NCBI GenBank assembly: GCA_051453625.1
Contig: JBOZIK010000001.1
Span: 268,527,627-268,591,626 of the forward strand
Source of the DNA: Welwitschia mirabilis
Lineage: Eukaryota; Gnetophyta; Gnetopsida; Welwitschiales
Direction of reading: 5' to 3'
Length of the DNA stretch: 64,000 nucleotides
Positions 36,584 through 47,076 of the stretch are shown piece by piece (positions within the stretch are counted from its first letter, which is position 1; each line of letters begins with the position of its first letter). The notes under the pieces are model-generated. The model had not been told where the DNA came from. It worked only from the letters and a program-made list of their open reading frames with translations, and did no database searches. Position numbers and translations under genes: made by a program.

Positions 36584-37849
36584 TTATGATAATAGATTAG
36601 TGTTATCAGATTTTAGTACATTATACTTCGTTTCCATTTCCTCCTTCTCTTTGGTGAGAGTATTTACTACTTTGTTTAGATTATTTATCATTTTAGCTAG
36701 CTTTTCACATTCATCATATAGTTTCTGACATGTATCCTCTAACTCATTCTCTTCTTCATCGACCATATCCAATTCATTATAATTTGACGTGTTAGGAAAG
36801 TTTTTAAGAGAAGGCATAATCACCATGAAAGATAATCTTCTATTTCTATCAGACTCTTGACCTAAACAATTGTCATCATCATCATCCTCATTGTCCCATG
36901 TAGCAATAAAAGAGGGATTCCTTATTTTTCTGTTATCTCTTTTTGTGTTGGGGCATTTATTTGCCATATGACCAAATCTTTTGCATGAGTAGCATTGGAT
37001 TTCGTTATCTTTTTTTTGCTCCTTTCTATATTTCAGATGATTTCTTTTTGAGTTTTTACTTCAATCACCTTCCTTTTTCTTTCTATGTAGAAACTTTCTG
37101 AATCTTCTGGCTAGGAGAGTTACTTCAGCATCATCTAAGTCCTCATCTGATCTTTCAAGCCTGTATTCTTCCTACACACATTTTAAGGTAATACCTTTCT
37201 TTTTATCTTTAAGAAATTTAAGTTTATAGGTTTTTAGATTACATTGTAGCTCTTCCAGTGTCAATGCACTTATGTTCTTTCTCTATTCGATGGTTGTAAT
37301 CTTTGGTTCAAATCTCTTTGGTAGAGATCTCAATACCTTTCTGACCACCTTTTCTTCATCCAAGCATTCTCTGAGGCTTGTCATAGAGTTTATGATATCA
37401 GTAAGTCTCACAAAGAACTTTTGCAAGATTACCTCTTCATTCACATGGATGTCTTCAAATTTAGAAATAATCATTTAAAGTTTTACTTGCTTTACAGTTG
37501 AGGTTCCTTCATGTGCTATTTTAAGAATGTCTCAAGCCCCTTTAGCATAATTACAGTTTACTATATGCTTAAACTCATATGCATAGACTATACAAAATAT
37601 TGCATTAAGAGCATGGGCATCTGTAGTAGCTTTGATTTTGTCAGTGGTGATCCATTGATCTTGGGTTTTAGGAACTAAGGTAGAATTACTGTTGACATCC
37701 ATTTTTGTTGACATAGGCACAGAATAACCTTTATATATAACTTCTTTTATATCAGCATCTAAAGATCTAAAAACATTCTTATTCTAGATTTTCTAGTAAG
37801 TAAACATGGGTGGATGACCAATGGAAAAATCATTAGATGGATTACTCAT
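36584..37849 (-). pseudogene. Copia-2 gag (UBN2 domain and zinc knuckle)
   Basis: Gag starts at ATG 37849 with MSNPSNDFSIGHPPMFT, a start common in plant Copia elements. It continues with DIKEVIYKGYSVP, then ALNAIFCIVYAYEFKHIVNC, LKIAHEGTSTVKQVKL, the open stretch 37283-37474 with KVLRSLPKRFEPKITTIE (UBN2 domain), and a zinc knuckle CYSCKRFGHMANKC (36953-36994) with all four ligands intact. A coiled-coil-like segment follows near 36600-36720. Only a few stops interrupt about 420 codons, making this the best preserved retroelement gene in the window. It lies directly after its LTR and PBS. Confidence 0.85.
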
Positions 37850-37900
37850 TTTAAAGTTCTAAAGTTTAGATCAGTTAAAATCTAAAGAAGACTTAACTTA

Positions 37901-37913
37901 GCTTAAATACCAA
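37901..37913 (-). other. Copia-2 primer-binding site, diverged
   Basis: The minus strand reads TTGGTATTTAAGC, which matches the canonical TGGTATCAGAGC at 9 of 12 positions. It lies between the LTR end and the gag start, as expected. Confidence 0.65.
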
Positions 37914-38719
37914 TTGATAGGATCAAGAATCTTAGAGGATGGATGAATAGGTTCTTTAAAAATTTAAACAAAATAAACTAAACAGACTAACGATATATCA
38001 AAATATTGTATAAAAAAATGCGCGAATTAAAAACATGCATGTAAATATAAGCTAATAGTATTTAAATAAATGAACTAATTAAAAGGAAAAAAATACCAAA
38101 TAGATGCACACAGGATTTATAATGGTTCAGAAATCCCCCTACTCCACTCTCAACAATTAGCTTATCAGTAAGCTTGATCTAGATCTTCGTTACTCCACTA
38201 AGTATTTCAGGTTTACCTGTATCCTTTACAAACAAACTTTTCTGGGCTTATTCTCAACCTTTGAATAAACTTTTCTAGGCTTAGTCTTAATCTTAGAATG
38301 GACTTTTTTAGGCTAAGTCTCAACCTTTCATAACGTAAAATAGTGATGCAATAATGTCAAGATACATAGATATCAATCGTTCTTGATATAGTAGATTTGA
38401 TGGAGCTCTTCTTCTATAGATTCATAACAAATAAAGCACTAGATCTGACCTTGAATGTACAGATAACATAGATGATAGATCTTCCTTGATCAGGAGTACA
38501 AATGCTAAGATTCAACGGTGAATATCACAAGATTTCAGTACTTTTTCATGAGTCCAAAAGGTTCTTTAGTCTTCTATCTCTTGACTATTTATATTGGAAG
38601 GATTTTAGGGTTTATTACATTTAAAAATGTGCTTCTAACAACTATAAATGGCTAGAAAACAGCTATCTAATAGATACATAATGAATACAAAATAGATAGA
38701 AAATTTTAGTTTTCTTCCA

Positions 38720-39860
38720 GCTAGTCAACCCCTCAAAAATCTGGTTGACCCCATCTAGTGCCATGATTTACACAAGTCACTTAAGTAAAATTTTCAATTG
38801 TCCCAGTTTCTTATGGCTCCACATCCAGTTGATCCCTTAGGATCCAGTCGATCCCAATCTGGTCATCCACCATTATGTCTAGTTACCTGCTAGTCATGAT
38901 AAAGATCTTTCCAATTTCCTACATCCAGTCTGGTCGAACCATTCAGGTATCTAGTCGACCCTATGATGATAGGCTTAGGAGTATTAGCTACATAGTTCTC
39001 AGGTATAGTTTACCCCTCCAAAGGTCTAGTTGACCTTTTAACACTAGATTCAGGAGTACTGTTCTTAGGTTTATAGATCCGTTCGACCTCATCATAGGTC
39101 TAGTCGATCCCTTATCATTTAGTTCAGGGATACTGTTACCNNNNNNNNNNNNNNNNNNNNNNNNNNNNNNNNNNNNNNNNNNNNNNNNNNNNNNNNNNNN
39201 NNNNNNNNNNNNNNNNNNNNNNNNNNNNNNNNNNNNNNNNNNNNNNNNNNNNNNNNNNNNNNNNNNNNNNNNNNNNNNNNNNNNNNNNNNNNNNNNNNNN
39301 NNNNNNNNNNNNNNNNNNNNNNNNNNNNNNNNNNNNNNNNNNNNNNNNNNNNNNNNNNNNNNNNNNNNNNNNNNNNNNNNNNNNNNNNNNNNNNNNNNNN
39401 NNNNNNNNNNNNNNNNNNNNNNNNNNNNNNNNNNNNNNNNNNNNNNNNNNNNNNNNNNNNNNNNNNNNNNNNNNNNNNNNNNNNNNNNNNNNNNNNNNNN
39501 NNNNNNNNNNNNNNNNNNNNNNNNNNNNNNNNNNNNNNNNNNNNNNNNNNNNNNNNNNNNNNNNNNNNNNNNNNNNNNNNNNNNNNNNNNNNNNNNNNNN
39601 NNNNNNNNNNNNNNNNNNNNNNNNNNNNNNNNNNNNNNNNNNNNNNNNNGTTCAGGGATACTGTTACTAGGCCCACAAATCTAGTCGATCCCATAAAGGT
39701 CCAGTTAACCTCTTGCTATTCAGTTCAAGGATACTGGCTCTCAAGGTTACAAGTCTGTTCAACTCCACTAGAAATCTTGTTGACCCCTCTAAGTTCAGTT
39801 CAATTTCTAAGTGTCTACTTCAGGTGCGGTTAACCCCTTAAAAGTTTGGTCAACCCCTCA
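38720..39860. repeat. GTCGACC minisatellite in the right Copia-2 LTR
   Basis: Same roughly 74-bp unit as at 21160-21720, with paired GGTCGACCCC-like motifs and TTCAGGGATACTGTT. The gap 39141-39649 is bordered on both sides by TTCAGGGATACTGTTAC, so it lies between repeat units. Confidence 0.75.
39141..39649. other. Assembly gap, 509 N
   Basis: Unreadable. Both edges end in the same minisatellite motif, so missing or collapsed repeat units are likely. Confidence 0.85.
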
Positions 39861-40254
39861 AGAGGGTAAATGAACTTGATAGGTTTCTAGTAATCAAAAT
39901 TAAATGTTTTTGGCTTCATCTTTAAACCTTCAAGTTATTAACATCTTCTTCACAAGATACACAAAATTTTCTACATAGAAAACATTAGTTTGACATTTGT
40001 ATTTCATTTAGTTGATTCTCAATAGTTTTTATTTGAGAATTCACTCTCTTCTTTTTTACTCTCCAATGTGTCCTATGTCTCCTTTCTACCATTCCTTTTT
40101 TTCCATAGATTCTATTAATTCTTAAATAGATCTACTTTTCAAAGGTTATTTTTGCAACCACCAAGATGATTTAATTAACATTTGGTAACTACTGAGTTAG
40201 TTTGATAACATACATAACTATCCTAACTATTGTAACTACTGAAGAGGCAAGCAA

Positions 40255-41668
40255 CTATAATGTCAGATCCATGGATAGGTAAGTATAACATTAAATTTTT
40301 GTAACCAAGTGCAAAGTTAGAATTTAACTATGATGTCAGATTTTATTGATGAAGTATGATGTCATACCTTGGTAGGTCAAATATAACATCAAGCCTCTAT
40401 CAACCAAGTGCAATATCAGACTCCAATTGTGATGTCAGACTTTGGTGGTTAAGTGTAATAATGGAATTTGATTAGGAAACTATGACATCAGGCCTTTGGT
40501 AGTTAAGTATGACATCATATTCCAACTACCATGTCAAACTTAATGACCAAGTGTAACATTAAACTTTAGTTGGTCAAGTGCAACGTCAAGTTTTTAGGGG
40601 TTAAGTATGATGTTAAGCCTCTAGGGATTAAGTGAACATCAAGAATCTATGGATCAAGTGCAACATTAGGCCTTGATGAAATAAGTGCAACATCAAGAAT
40701 CTGAGGATTAAGTGTGACATTAGCCTTTGGGTGACCAAGCATGAAGTCCAACCTCTAGGGATTGAGTGCAATGTTAAGCTCTAGTGGACCAAGTGTGATG
40801 TCAGGCCTCTAGGAATCAAGTGTGATGTTAGCCTTTAGATGATCAAGTGTAATGTTAAGCCTCTAAGGGTTATGTAAAACATCAAGCATGTGGGGATCCA
40901 GTGCGACATCAGGCCTCTGGTGGGATGAATATGACATGAGACCTCTAGTGGACCAAGTATGATGTCACACCTCCAGGGGTTAAGTGCAACGTTAGATCTT
41001 CAAGGGATCAAGTATTACATTAAGCCTCCAAGAAAGTGTGATGTCAAGCTCCAATGGACTATGTATGCCATCAAGCCTCCGAGATTCATAGGTAAAGCTA
41101 GACATCCAAGGGTTAAGTGTAATGTCAAACCTCTAGTAGGATAAGTTCAACATCAAACTCCAATGGACTAAGTGCAACATGAGGCCTCCATATATTAAGT
41201 GTGATGTTAGACCTTTAGGTAATCAAGTGCAGTGTTAAGCCTCCAATGGTTAACTATGATGTTAATCTCTCATGCATCAAGTGCGACATTAGACTTTCTA
41301 GAGTAACTATAATATTAGAGGTGTACCCATGACTGTGATGTGAGACCTATAAACCAAGTGTGACATTAGGTGTGAACCCATGCTTGAAATGTCAGGCATA
41401 TGAACCAAGTGTAACATTGGATGTGGAACTTATTACTATGATGCCAAACCGATGAGCCAAGTATGATGTTGGGTGTGGGAATCATGACTAAGATGTTAGG
41501 CCTATGAACTAAATATGACATTGGGTGTGGAACCCATGACTATGATGTCAGAACTATGAACCAACTATAACATTAGATGTGTGACCCATAACTCTGATAT
41601 CAGGTTTGTGAATCAGGTGTAATATTAGGTATGGGATCCATAACTATAACGTTAGACATTTACTATTT
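40255..41668. repeat. Degenerate minisatellite, about 1.4 kb
   Basis: Roughly 45 units built on AAGTGCGACGTCAGGCCTC plus a G-rich half such as CAGGGGTT or GGTGGACC recur every 28-36 bp. From about 41320 the unit becomes a dimer of about 57-60 bp with GGTGTGGAACCCATGACT. Variants at the two CpG sites (TGCGAC, TGTGAC, TGCAAC; GACGTC, GATGTC, GACATC) are what methylation-driven deamination would give. It lies in the 5' internal part of Copia-3, between its PBS and the Copia-2 insertion. The ORF at 40959-41144 is only the repeat read in one frame. Confidence 0.85.
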
Positions 41669-42055
41669 TTGCCATACCTATTATATATAAAATAAAAACG
41701 CTTATTATCCCTCCAATCTGGAAAGCTTACAAAGAGCCTGACAGTGGGAAAAAAAATGGGACTTACTTTGATCTAGATTTTTCTTCAAATTCTATCCAAA
41801 AATTACTTAAAATTGGCCATATTTATTAGCATACCCAAAATTTTAGCAGTTTTTATGGTTGTTTTGATTGTAACTTTCTTTTATGGACTCCATTTTTAGT
41901 ATTGTCTAACTCTGTACCTTTTTATTTTTTTGTTCTTTGATGTTTTTATACAATGACTTTTGATAGTAATGGAGGTCAATTATTTCTTATGAAATCTATC
42001 TTTCATATTTCTTCTATTTTAGATCTTTGAAAGGTAACATTTTACTATCTTTATG

Positions 42056-42067
42056 GTTCTAATACCA
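42056..42067 (-). other. Copia-3 primer-binding site
   Basis: The minus strand reads TGGTATTAGAAC. It differs from TGGTATCAGAGC by two transitions and lies 7 bases inside the LTR end. Confidence 0.7.
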
Positions 42068-42074
42068 ATTGTAA

Positions 42075-42481
42075 TGTTCTAAATTACTTAATTAAGATTG
42101 AACTTTACATTTCAATGAGGAACATTAGAAATTAAAGAATAAGGAATTTAATAACACATCAATTAGGTAGAAATGAAGTATATGTTTATTAAGATAGAAA
42201 TAGTTTTCCTTATAGGCCTTGTTCTGACCTTGGAATAGTGGTCAATGGTAAAGACATGGACTATGGCCCTCTTGGGACCCTTAGGGATTAACCAAGATTG
42301 TTGTTGGTTACATCCATGCAATCTAACCACCCTCACCTAATACAATTGACTTAATAACTAAGATGAACGAATACAATGTTACGGTTTAAGGGCACACCCT
42401 TTTGTTATATAATAGTTAGGTTTAATTACACTCTTAATTACATTTAACAATAATCACTTAATTAAAAGTGATTTGGGAACA
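42075..42481 (-). repeat. Copia-3 5' LTR
   Basis: This 407-bp repeat is bounded by TGTTCTAAAT and TTGGGAACA, which are inverted repeats. It matches the split LTR at 13206-18181. It holds the uninterrupted A2 target AATAGTTAGG near 42411. Confidence 0.8.
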
Positions 42482-42539
42482 TTACAAAGATTAAATGCAT
42501 AATCTACCAACTTAATATGAAATTACTATTAAAGATGGT

Positions 42540-43775
42540 TCTATCAAACTATTTTTGTATGTTGTTATTGTTGTTCTGATTTCAAACTTAAAGGAGGACT
42601 ACAAAAAGTGATTGACACTCTTGATGACTTTTGGAATTTAAAAATCAATTTTAATGTGGAAAAAACCTAAAATCATAGTTTGTGAACCAGATAATAATTA
42701 ATATAGTTTAACTATAGGAAATGAGAATTTGGGCATAAATTCCTCTTATAGATACCTTGGCATACAATGATCATGCAATTATAAATGAATAAATGCATTT
42801 CTTAAAGAGTTATAAATGGAATGAAGTCATTATTTACCTTAAAAATGAAATGTAAGAAGGAATCCATTTGAGCTTAAAAGATTTAAAAGAAACTCTATCA
42901 TGTTATTGTTCAAACAAATGTTCTTTATGGACACACTATTGAGGGTCCTAGTCTAGCAAATAAACACTATTTACATATGTATATATATAAGAAATTTATA
43001 AGCTCTTATTTTTAAAAGAATTCAAAGTCAAAAGACAAGCATAATGTGATATTATGTTGCTTGAAGCAGAAATGGTACCCTTAGAAGTTGAAGCTATTTA
43101 CCCATTTATAGCATACACCCATAATCTTTCTATAGTTATAGTGGACAAATACTCAAAAAGAGTGATGTTGTAAACTTGAGATGAAGGATGATTTCATGAT
43201 GGAGTTTTATGGCTCAGTAAATGTAATATTTAAGAGCACATTTTTTATTATGATTGTAAACAAGTTTTCAATGATATGAAATAAAAGAAGCTTCAAAATA
43301 TTGGGGATGACATAGAAGAAAAAGAACATATATACTTGAACAGCATTAGAGAAGGTCTCACTATAGAAATAAACTATTTAACAACCACTATTCCTCAACA
43401 TTTATGGTATGTAATTAGTAAAGTAAGAATGTGATCTAATTATTTAAGGGTTGAAACAAGTACATGGCTTAAGAGTCCTCAACAAGAATGGATTGTCAAC
43501 TATGTAATCAAAATAGTTTTGAAGATGAATACCACATTTTTTTAAAACATTCTACACTTCAACACATAAAGAAAAAGTCATACATTATAATTACCAGTAT
43601 AACTGATTTTTTCCATATCATACTAGGAATGCTTTGTAACTTCAGTAATGATGTTTTCAAATCTCATCACATGTACATTTCAATCATCCAATATACCCTT
43701 AAGATCTATGAACATACTAAAGTTTTAGTTTTAGTTTCAACTTTACTATGTCTAGATCTAAAGTTCCTTCTATAA
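42540..43775 (+). pseudogene. 5'-truncated LINE, C-terminal RT and tail
   Basis: Frames with many stops read LQKVIDTLDDFWNLKINFNV (RT palm end, the LQ--ID-L--F----L--N--KTK block) and SSYRYLGIQ, matching YLG. At the end an open frame 43488-43775 has MDCQLCNQNSFEDEYHIFLK, the C-x2-C----EDE-HFLL-C block near the C terminus of many non-LTR retrotransposon ORF2 proteins. The endonuclease and the front of RT are absent, as expected from 5' truncation on insertion. It directly abuts the Copia-3 LTR at 42481, so Copia-3 may have inserted into it. Confidence 0.7.
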
Positions 43776-45690
43776 GAATTTTTTTTTATGATTTAAATTA
43801 CCTTCAGTGATAAAGAATAGTTTCTTACCTAAAAATAAAAGATTTGTTTCTTTCACTTATTTAATAATATTCTTTTAATATTTCATTTTTTATAAGTTTT
43901 ATTTTTACCAAATTAGTTCTTAATACCATGGAGGAAATGAGGTTTATTTAAAGTAATTAAATTCTTAATTAATTATTAGAAATACAAACTTGAAATGTAA
44001 TGAAATATTATTTAAGTAATAGATAAGCTAACTTTATGTAATATGAAGAACAACTAACAAACATATAATTAATTAACTTAAGTGATGTAAATAACAAAAA
44101 AGAAGTAATTTTAGTGAATTATATTATGGATTTTTTCTATAAAGTAATATTATGTAGTAATGAAAGTAGGTATTGTGAAGTTCAATCTAGAATGGAAAAA
44201 TATGTGATTTCTTTACCTTGTGATTCATATCATGACATCCTTCACTTTATCTTCCATGTTGCTTCTATTTTAACTCATGTTAATTGTATAGCTGCCTACT
44301 TCATGTTTTTTAATGTCCATCACATATATTTTGTTTTCACAATGGTAGAGTTAAGTATGATAATTTGGATTACTTAAAATTTCCATGATTTTTAATTTAT
44401 TCTTTATTGTAGTTAATGCTTTTTCTTTAGTTACCTTGTATTATCTTAAGCAAATTTTGTTTAGATATTTAGATATAAAGTTTCGTTTATTGAAATTGAG
44501 TTTTGTTCAAAGTAATGTTTGCACTTTATGCTCAACCCTCCATTTTAATAAATTCTCCTTTTTGACAAAGAGAGTGTTGTTATAAAACTATGTCCATAAC
44601 TCTATTATGGAGCTATGTTATGGAATCTTTAATTTGATTCTAGTTTGGATTTCCTTAAAGATACTTATTATAAGCCATTTTGTTGTTAAGTTTTAGTCTA
44701 AAATTAATTCCTTTAGGTTAATGTTCATTATGAACATCATTATTTAGAAATCTAACTTTAAGAATAGAATTCAATCAAATATTTTTGATAAATATTTGTA
44801 TTCGAATTTGAAGACAATGTGGCTTTTAATTCTTCAATAAACTTGGGTCTACTAGTTTGTCAAACACCTTTGATTGTGACCCCATGAGCAAACTAAATGA
44901 AATTCTAAATTACGGTATTATTGATGTACATGATGATTTTTCGTGAATGAAAATTTTAGAGCATGTAAATAGAAACTAGTAGTAAACAAGATTTTCCCAA
45001 GATAATATTAGTTTTAGATGAAATTAATCTCTTAGCCTAGGAGGTAATTGAGATACCTTTGTGAGAATAACCTGCATAAAATGGCCATTTAATAGTTAAT
45101 GGAAAGGGAAACTATGAGGTAATTCTTTGAAAGACAGATTTACATGATAACAGGGATACGAATGATTGACCATCTCCTAGTAGGAATGAAGTTTTTTTCA
45201 GGTTTGGGTTTTGCAATTTAAGGCTTAAGGTTTAAGGTAATAAGAACCAGTACTAAATCTAAACAAGGGCATATCCCAAAAACACCTAAAGAGCAATATG
45301 GAATGCTTTGTAAAGATTCTTTCCATGTTTTGAAACTGAATCCATTGTAATCAAGGGTTCTAGTACATATAAAAGTCACTGATGATATTCCATATTTCCT
45401 TTCAATACCTACGATGTGGTATCATCGTTGCAAGTGGGACATTGTTCAAGGACAACTTTTTTCTTTGCATTAAAGACCACATAATAGATTTATATATTAT
45501 CTTCACTTGAGAAACTTTACATGGTAAGAAGGAGAAATGCTTAAAAATGCTATTACAATAGGAGAAAACCATGGCCTTTCTTTCCTAAGCAGAAGACTTT
45601 CCATTAACTTTTTGGACCCCTCCATCTAATCATGGTTTGCTGTAATGAATGTGAACATTGAAATTTGCAAGTACACTAGACCTTTTGCCA
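43776..45690. other. AT-rich DNA, no gene recognised
   Basis: Open stretches at 44114-44377 and 44385-44585 have no family features and AT-driven composition. The interval separates the retroelement nest from the GC-richer single-copy island. Confidence 0.5.
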
Positions 45691-46241
45691 CTGGTATCAA
45701 CATTAGGAATACCCTGATGCCTTTTTCTCGGCGGAACAGTGAAATAGGTCTGAGCTCTTGAATTACACGTCTGAAAACGTTTCCAGAATGATGCGCCAGG
45801 GGTGTTTACAGCTTACCTCCCCGTTAAATCATTGTTCTGGTCAATATGAGGGTGAGATTTAGACGGAAACTCTGAGAGTAATTCCATAGGTGCCTTAATC
45901 TGAAAGCAGCGCTCAACAGTCGCAGACAAATGGGACAGAGAAAAACACCTTTGAACAAACGATTTGGTAGAAACGAAGCCCGAACATAAGCCTTGGAGTT
46001 TTCACTCTGCTTTGACAAGAACGTATACCCTCCAGAATGTCGACGCTGTGAAATTTCCGGCGATTTATTTATTGCAGAGTCCAAACGGCAAATTGTTTTC
46101 AATCCGCGTGGTTTCTTTTATTTACAGTGACGGTGATTAACAATCCCTGAGAGAAAGGTTTGACATTTGCGTGTCTGGAATCACATGAAGTTTTTCGCCG
46201 TTGGCGTGAAAGTGCTGGTTGGTAAAAGCTGCCACCTTTTC

Positions 46242-46253
46242 GACGTCACGTCG
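46242..46253 (+). promoter_or_regulatory. bZIP-type GACGTC/CACGTC element
   Basis: GACGTCACGTCG joins a palindromic GACGTC core with an overlapping CACGTC. Plant bZIP factors of several groups bind such ACGT cores. A further GACGTC lies at 46778-46783, nearer the gene. Function is inferred from motif only. Confidence 0.4.
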
Positions 46254-46432
46254 CCATAAAACGCCGGGCATTTTGCGTTGATCGGAAAGAGCTGGACCAA
46301 TCTAGAACTTCTCGCTTTCAGACTCGCCCCGCGGACTATTCACCCGCACCTACCTTGTCTGTTATCGCTTTTCGCTTTCTCTTGTGTGCTAAGGCTCCAG
46401 TCCATACGTCCGAAGACTGTGTTGCGCGCGCC

Positions 46433-46448
46433 TGACGTCGCGGTGACG
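46433..46448 (+). promoter_or_regulatory. as-1-like tandem TGACG element
   Basis: Two TGACG motifs in the same direction start 11 bp apart (46433 and 46444). The classical as-1 element has the same pair 12 bp apart and binds TGA bZIP factors in salicylate-, auxin- and xenobiotic-responsive promoters of detoxification genes. Such control would suit a P450. It lies about 630 bp before the start codon. Confidence 0.4.
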
Positions 46449-47076
46449 TTGCCGCGGCAACACTGTCAAAGATACAGATCTGTGATCTCGGTGAGAGTTG
46501 CAGAGCTGTTATACTATTCTTTTTTTAACGGCAAGTAATTCCATGGTGGACCTTGAAAAATACCTCGCATTGTTTAATTATGTTTTCTAATGAGAACTTG
46601 CGTTCAGTTTTGTTTTCTGCGTAGGTCAAAAAGTTGCTAGAGTTTAACAAACAGATAAGTTCTGCCGGTAAAAATCCATAAAATTTTGGGTTGAAAATAT
46701 TGTCGTATGCGGACATGAGGAAGCGCATGCACTGCAACGCAAAACCTAGTTTTATTTTGTAAGAGCTGAATCATTACGACGTCATCAGAAAAGTTTTTTA
46801 AAGGCTTCCATTTTCGCAGCACCCACAGAAAATCAATTGCAAAATGGACGGTTTTTTTAAATTAATTTTCAAGATTTGAGTTAGCGTTGGACGACCCAGT
46901 TGGAGCTGTGCACCAGATCAACGTCACTTAATCCAAAAGTGACATCTGCAGAGCTCCTCCTGCACTACAAAAGGGAGTGCCTTTCATATGCCATGCAGCG
47001 ACACCAACGCAAGCTCAACCTCCCATCGGTTATCCATCCAGGTTCCAAACACCGCAACTTTTTTCCGTTCACAATT

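Larger units (their letters stand above)
37915..39900 (-). repeat. Right LTR of Copia-2 (5' LTR)
   Basis: It starts TGATAGGATC on the plus strand and matches 20100 onward for more than 1.2 kb. The PBS and gag on its left show that it is the 5' LTR of a minus-strand element. The right end is not located exactly: homology with the left LTR is lost in the minisatellite and the 509-N gap (39141-39649). Confidence 0.75.
13206..42481 (-). mobile_element. Copia-3: outer minus-strand LTR element holding the central nest
   Basis: Related LTRs lie at 13206-18181 (interrupted) and 42075-42481. Read on the minus strand, the right LTR is followed by a mutated PBS (TGGTATTAGAAC, 42056-42067) and the left LTR is preceded by a polypurine tract (18182-18199). 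The orientation signals agree, as expected for the two ends of one element. Flanks ATTATAA (13199-13205) and ATTACAA (42481-42487) match 6 of 7 but are offset by one base from a canonical duplication, so the pairing is likely, not proven. Original internal sequence probably survives at 18.2-20.1 kb and about 39.9-42.06 kb. The rest is later insertions. Confidence 0.55.
45700..46530. promoter_or_regulatory. CpG-rich region upstream of the P450
   Basis: From about 45.7 kb the base composition changes sharply: CpG dinucleotides become frequent (densest at 46235-46480, for example GTTGCGCGCGCC and TTGCCGCGGCAAC), against almost none in the repeats. No frame here looks like a gene. The 92-residue minus frame at 45824-46102 has no recognised features. 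The most likely role is distal promoter DNA of the P450, unmethylated over evolutionary time. Confidence 0.55.

Noticed and set aside
40959-41144. 61-residue ORF in the 40-41 kb array
   Set aside because: It is the minisatellite unit read in one frame; repeated residues follow the DNA repeat.
40255-41668. CRISPR-like array
   Set aside because: Units are degenerate and contiguous without unique spacers, in a plant nuclear context.
45824-46102. 92-residue minus-strand ORF in the CpG-rich upstream region
   Set aside because: No recognisable domain, codon bias or neighbouring exon; chance frame in CpG-rich DNA.
46900-47076. Upstream extension of the P450 frame from 46900
   Set aside because: Position 46900 is TTG, not ATG. 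The first in-frame ATG is 46993, and the membrane anchor favours 47077.
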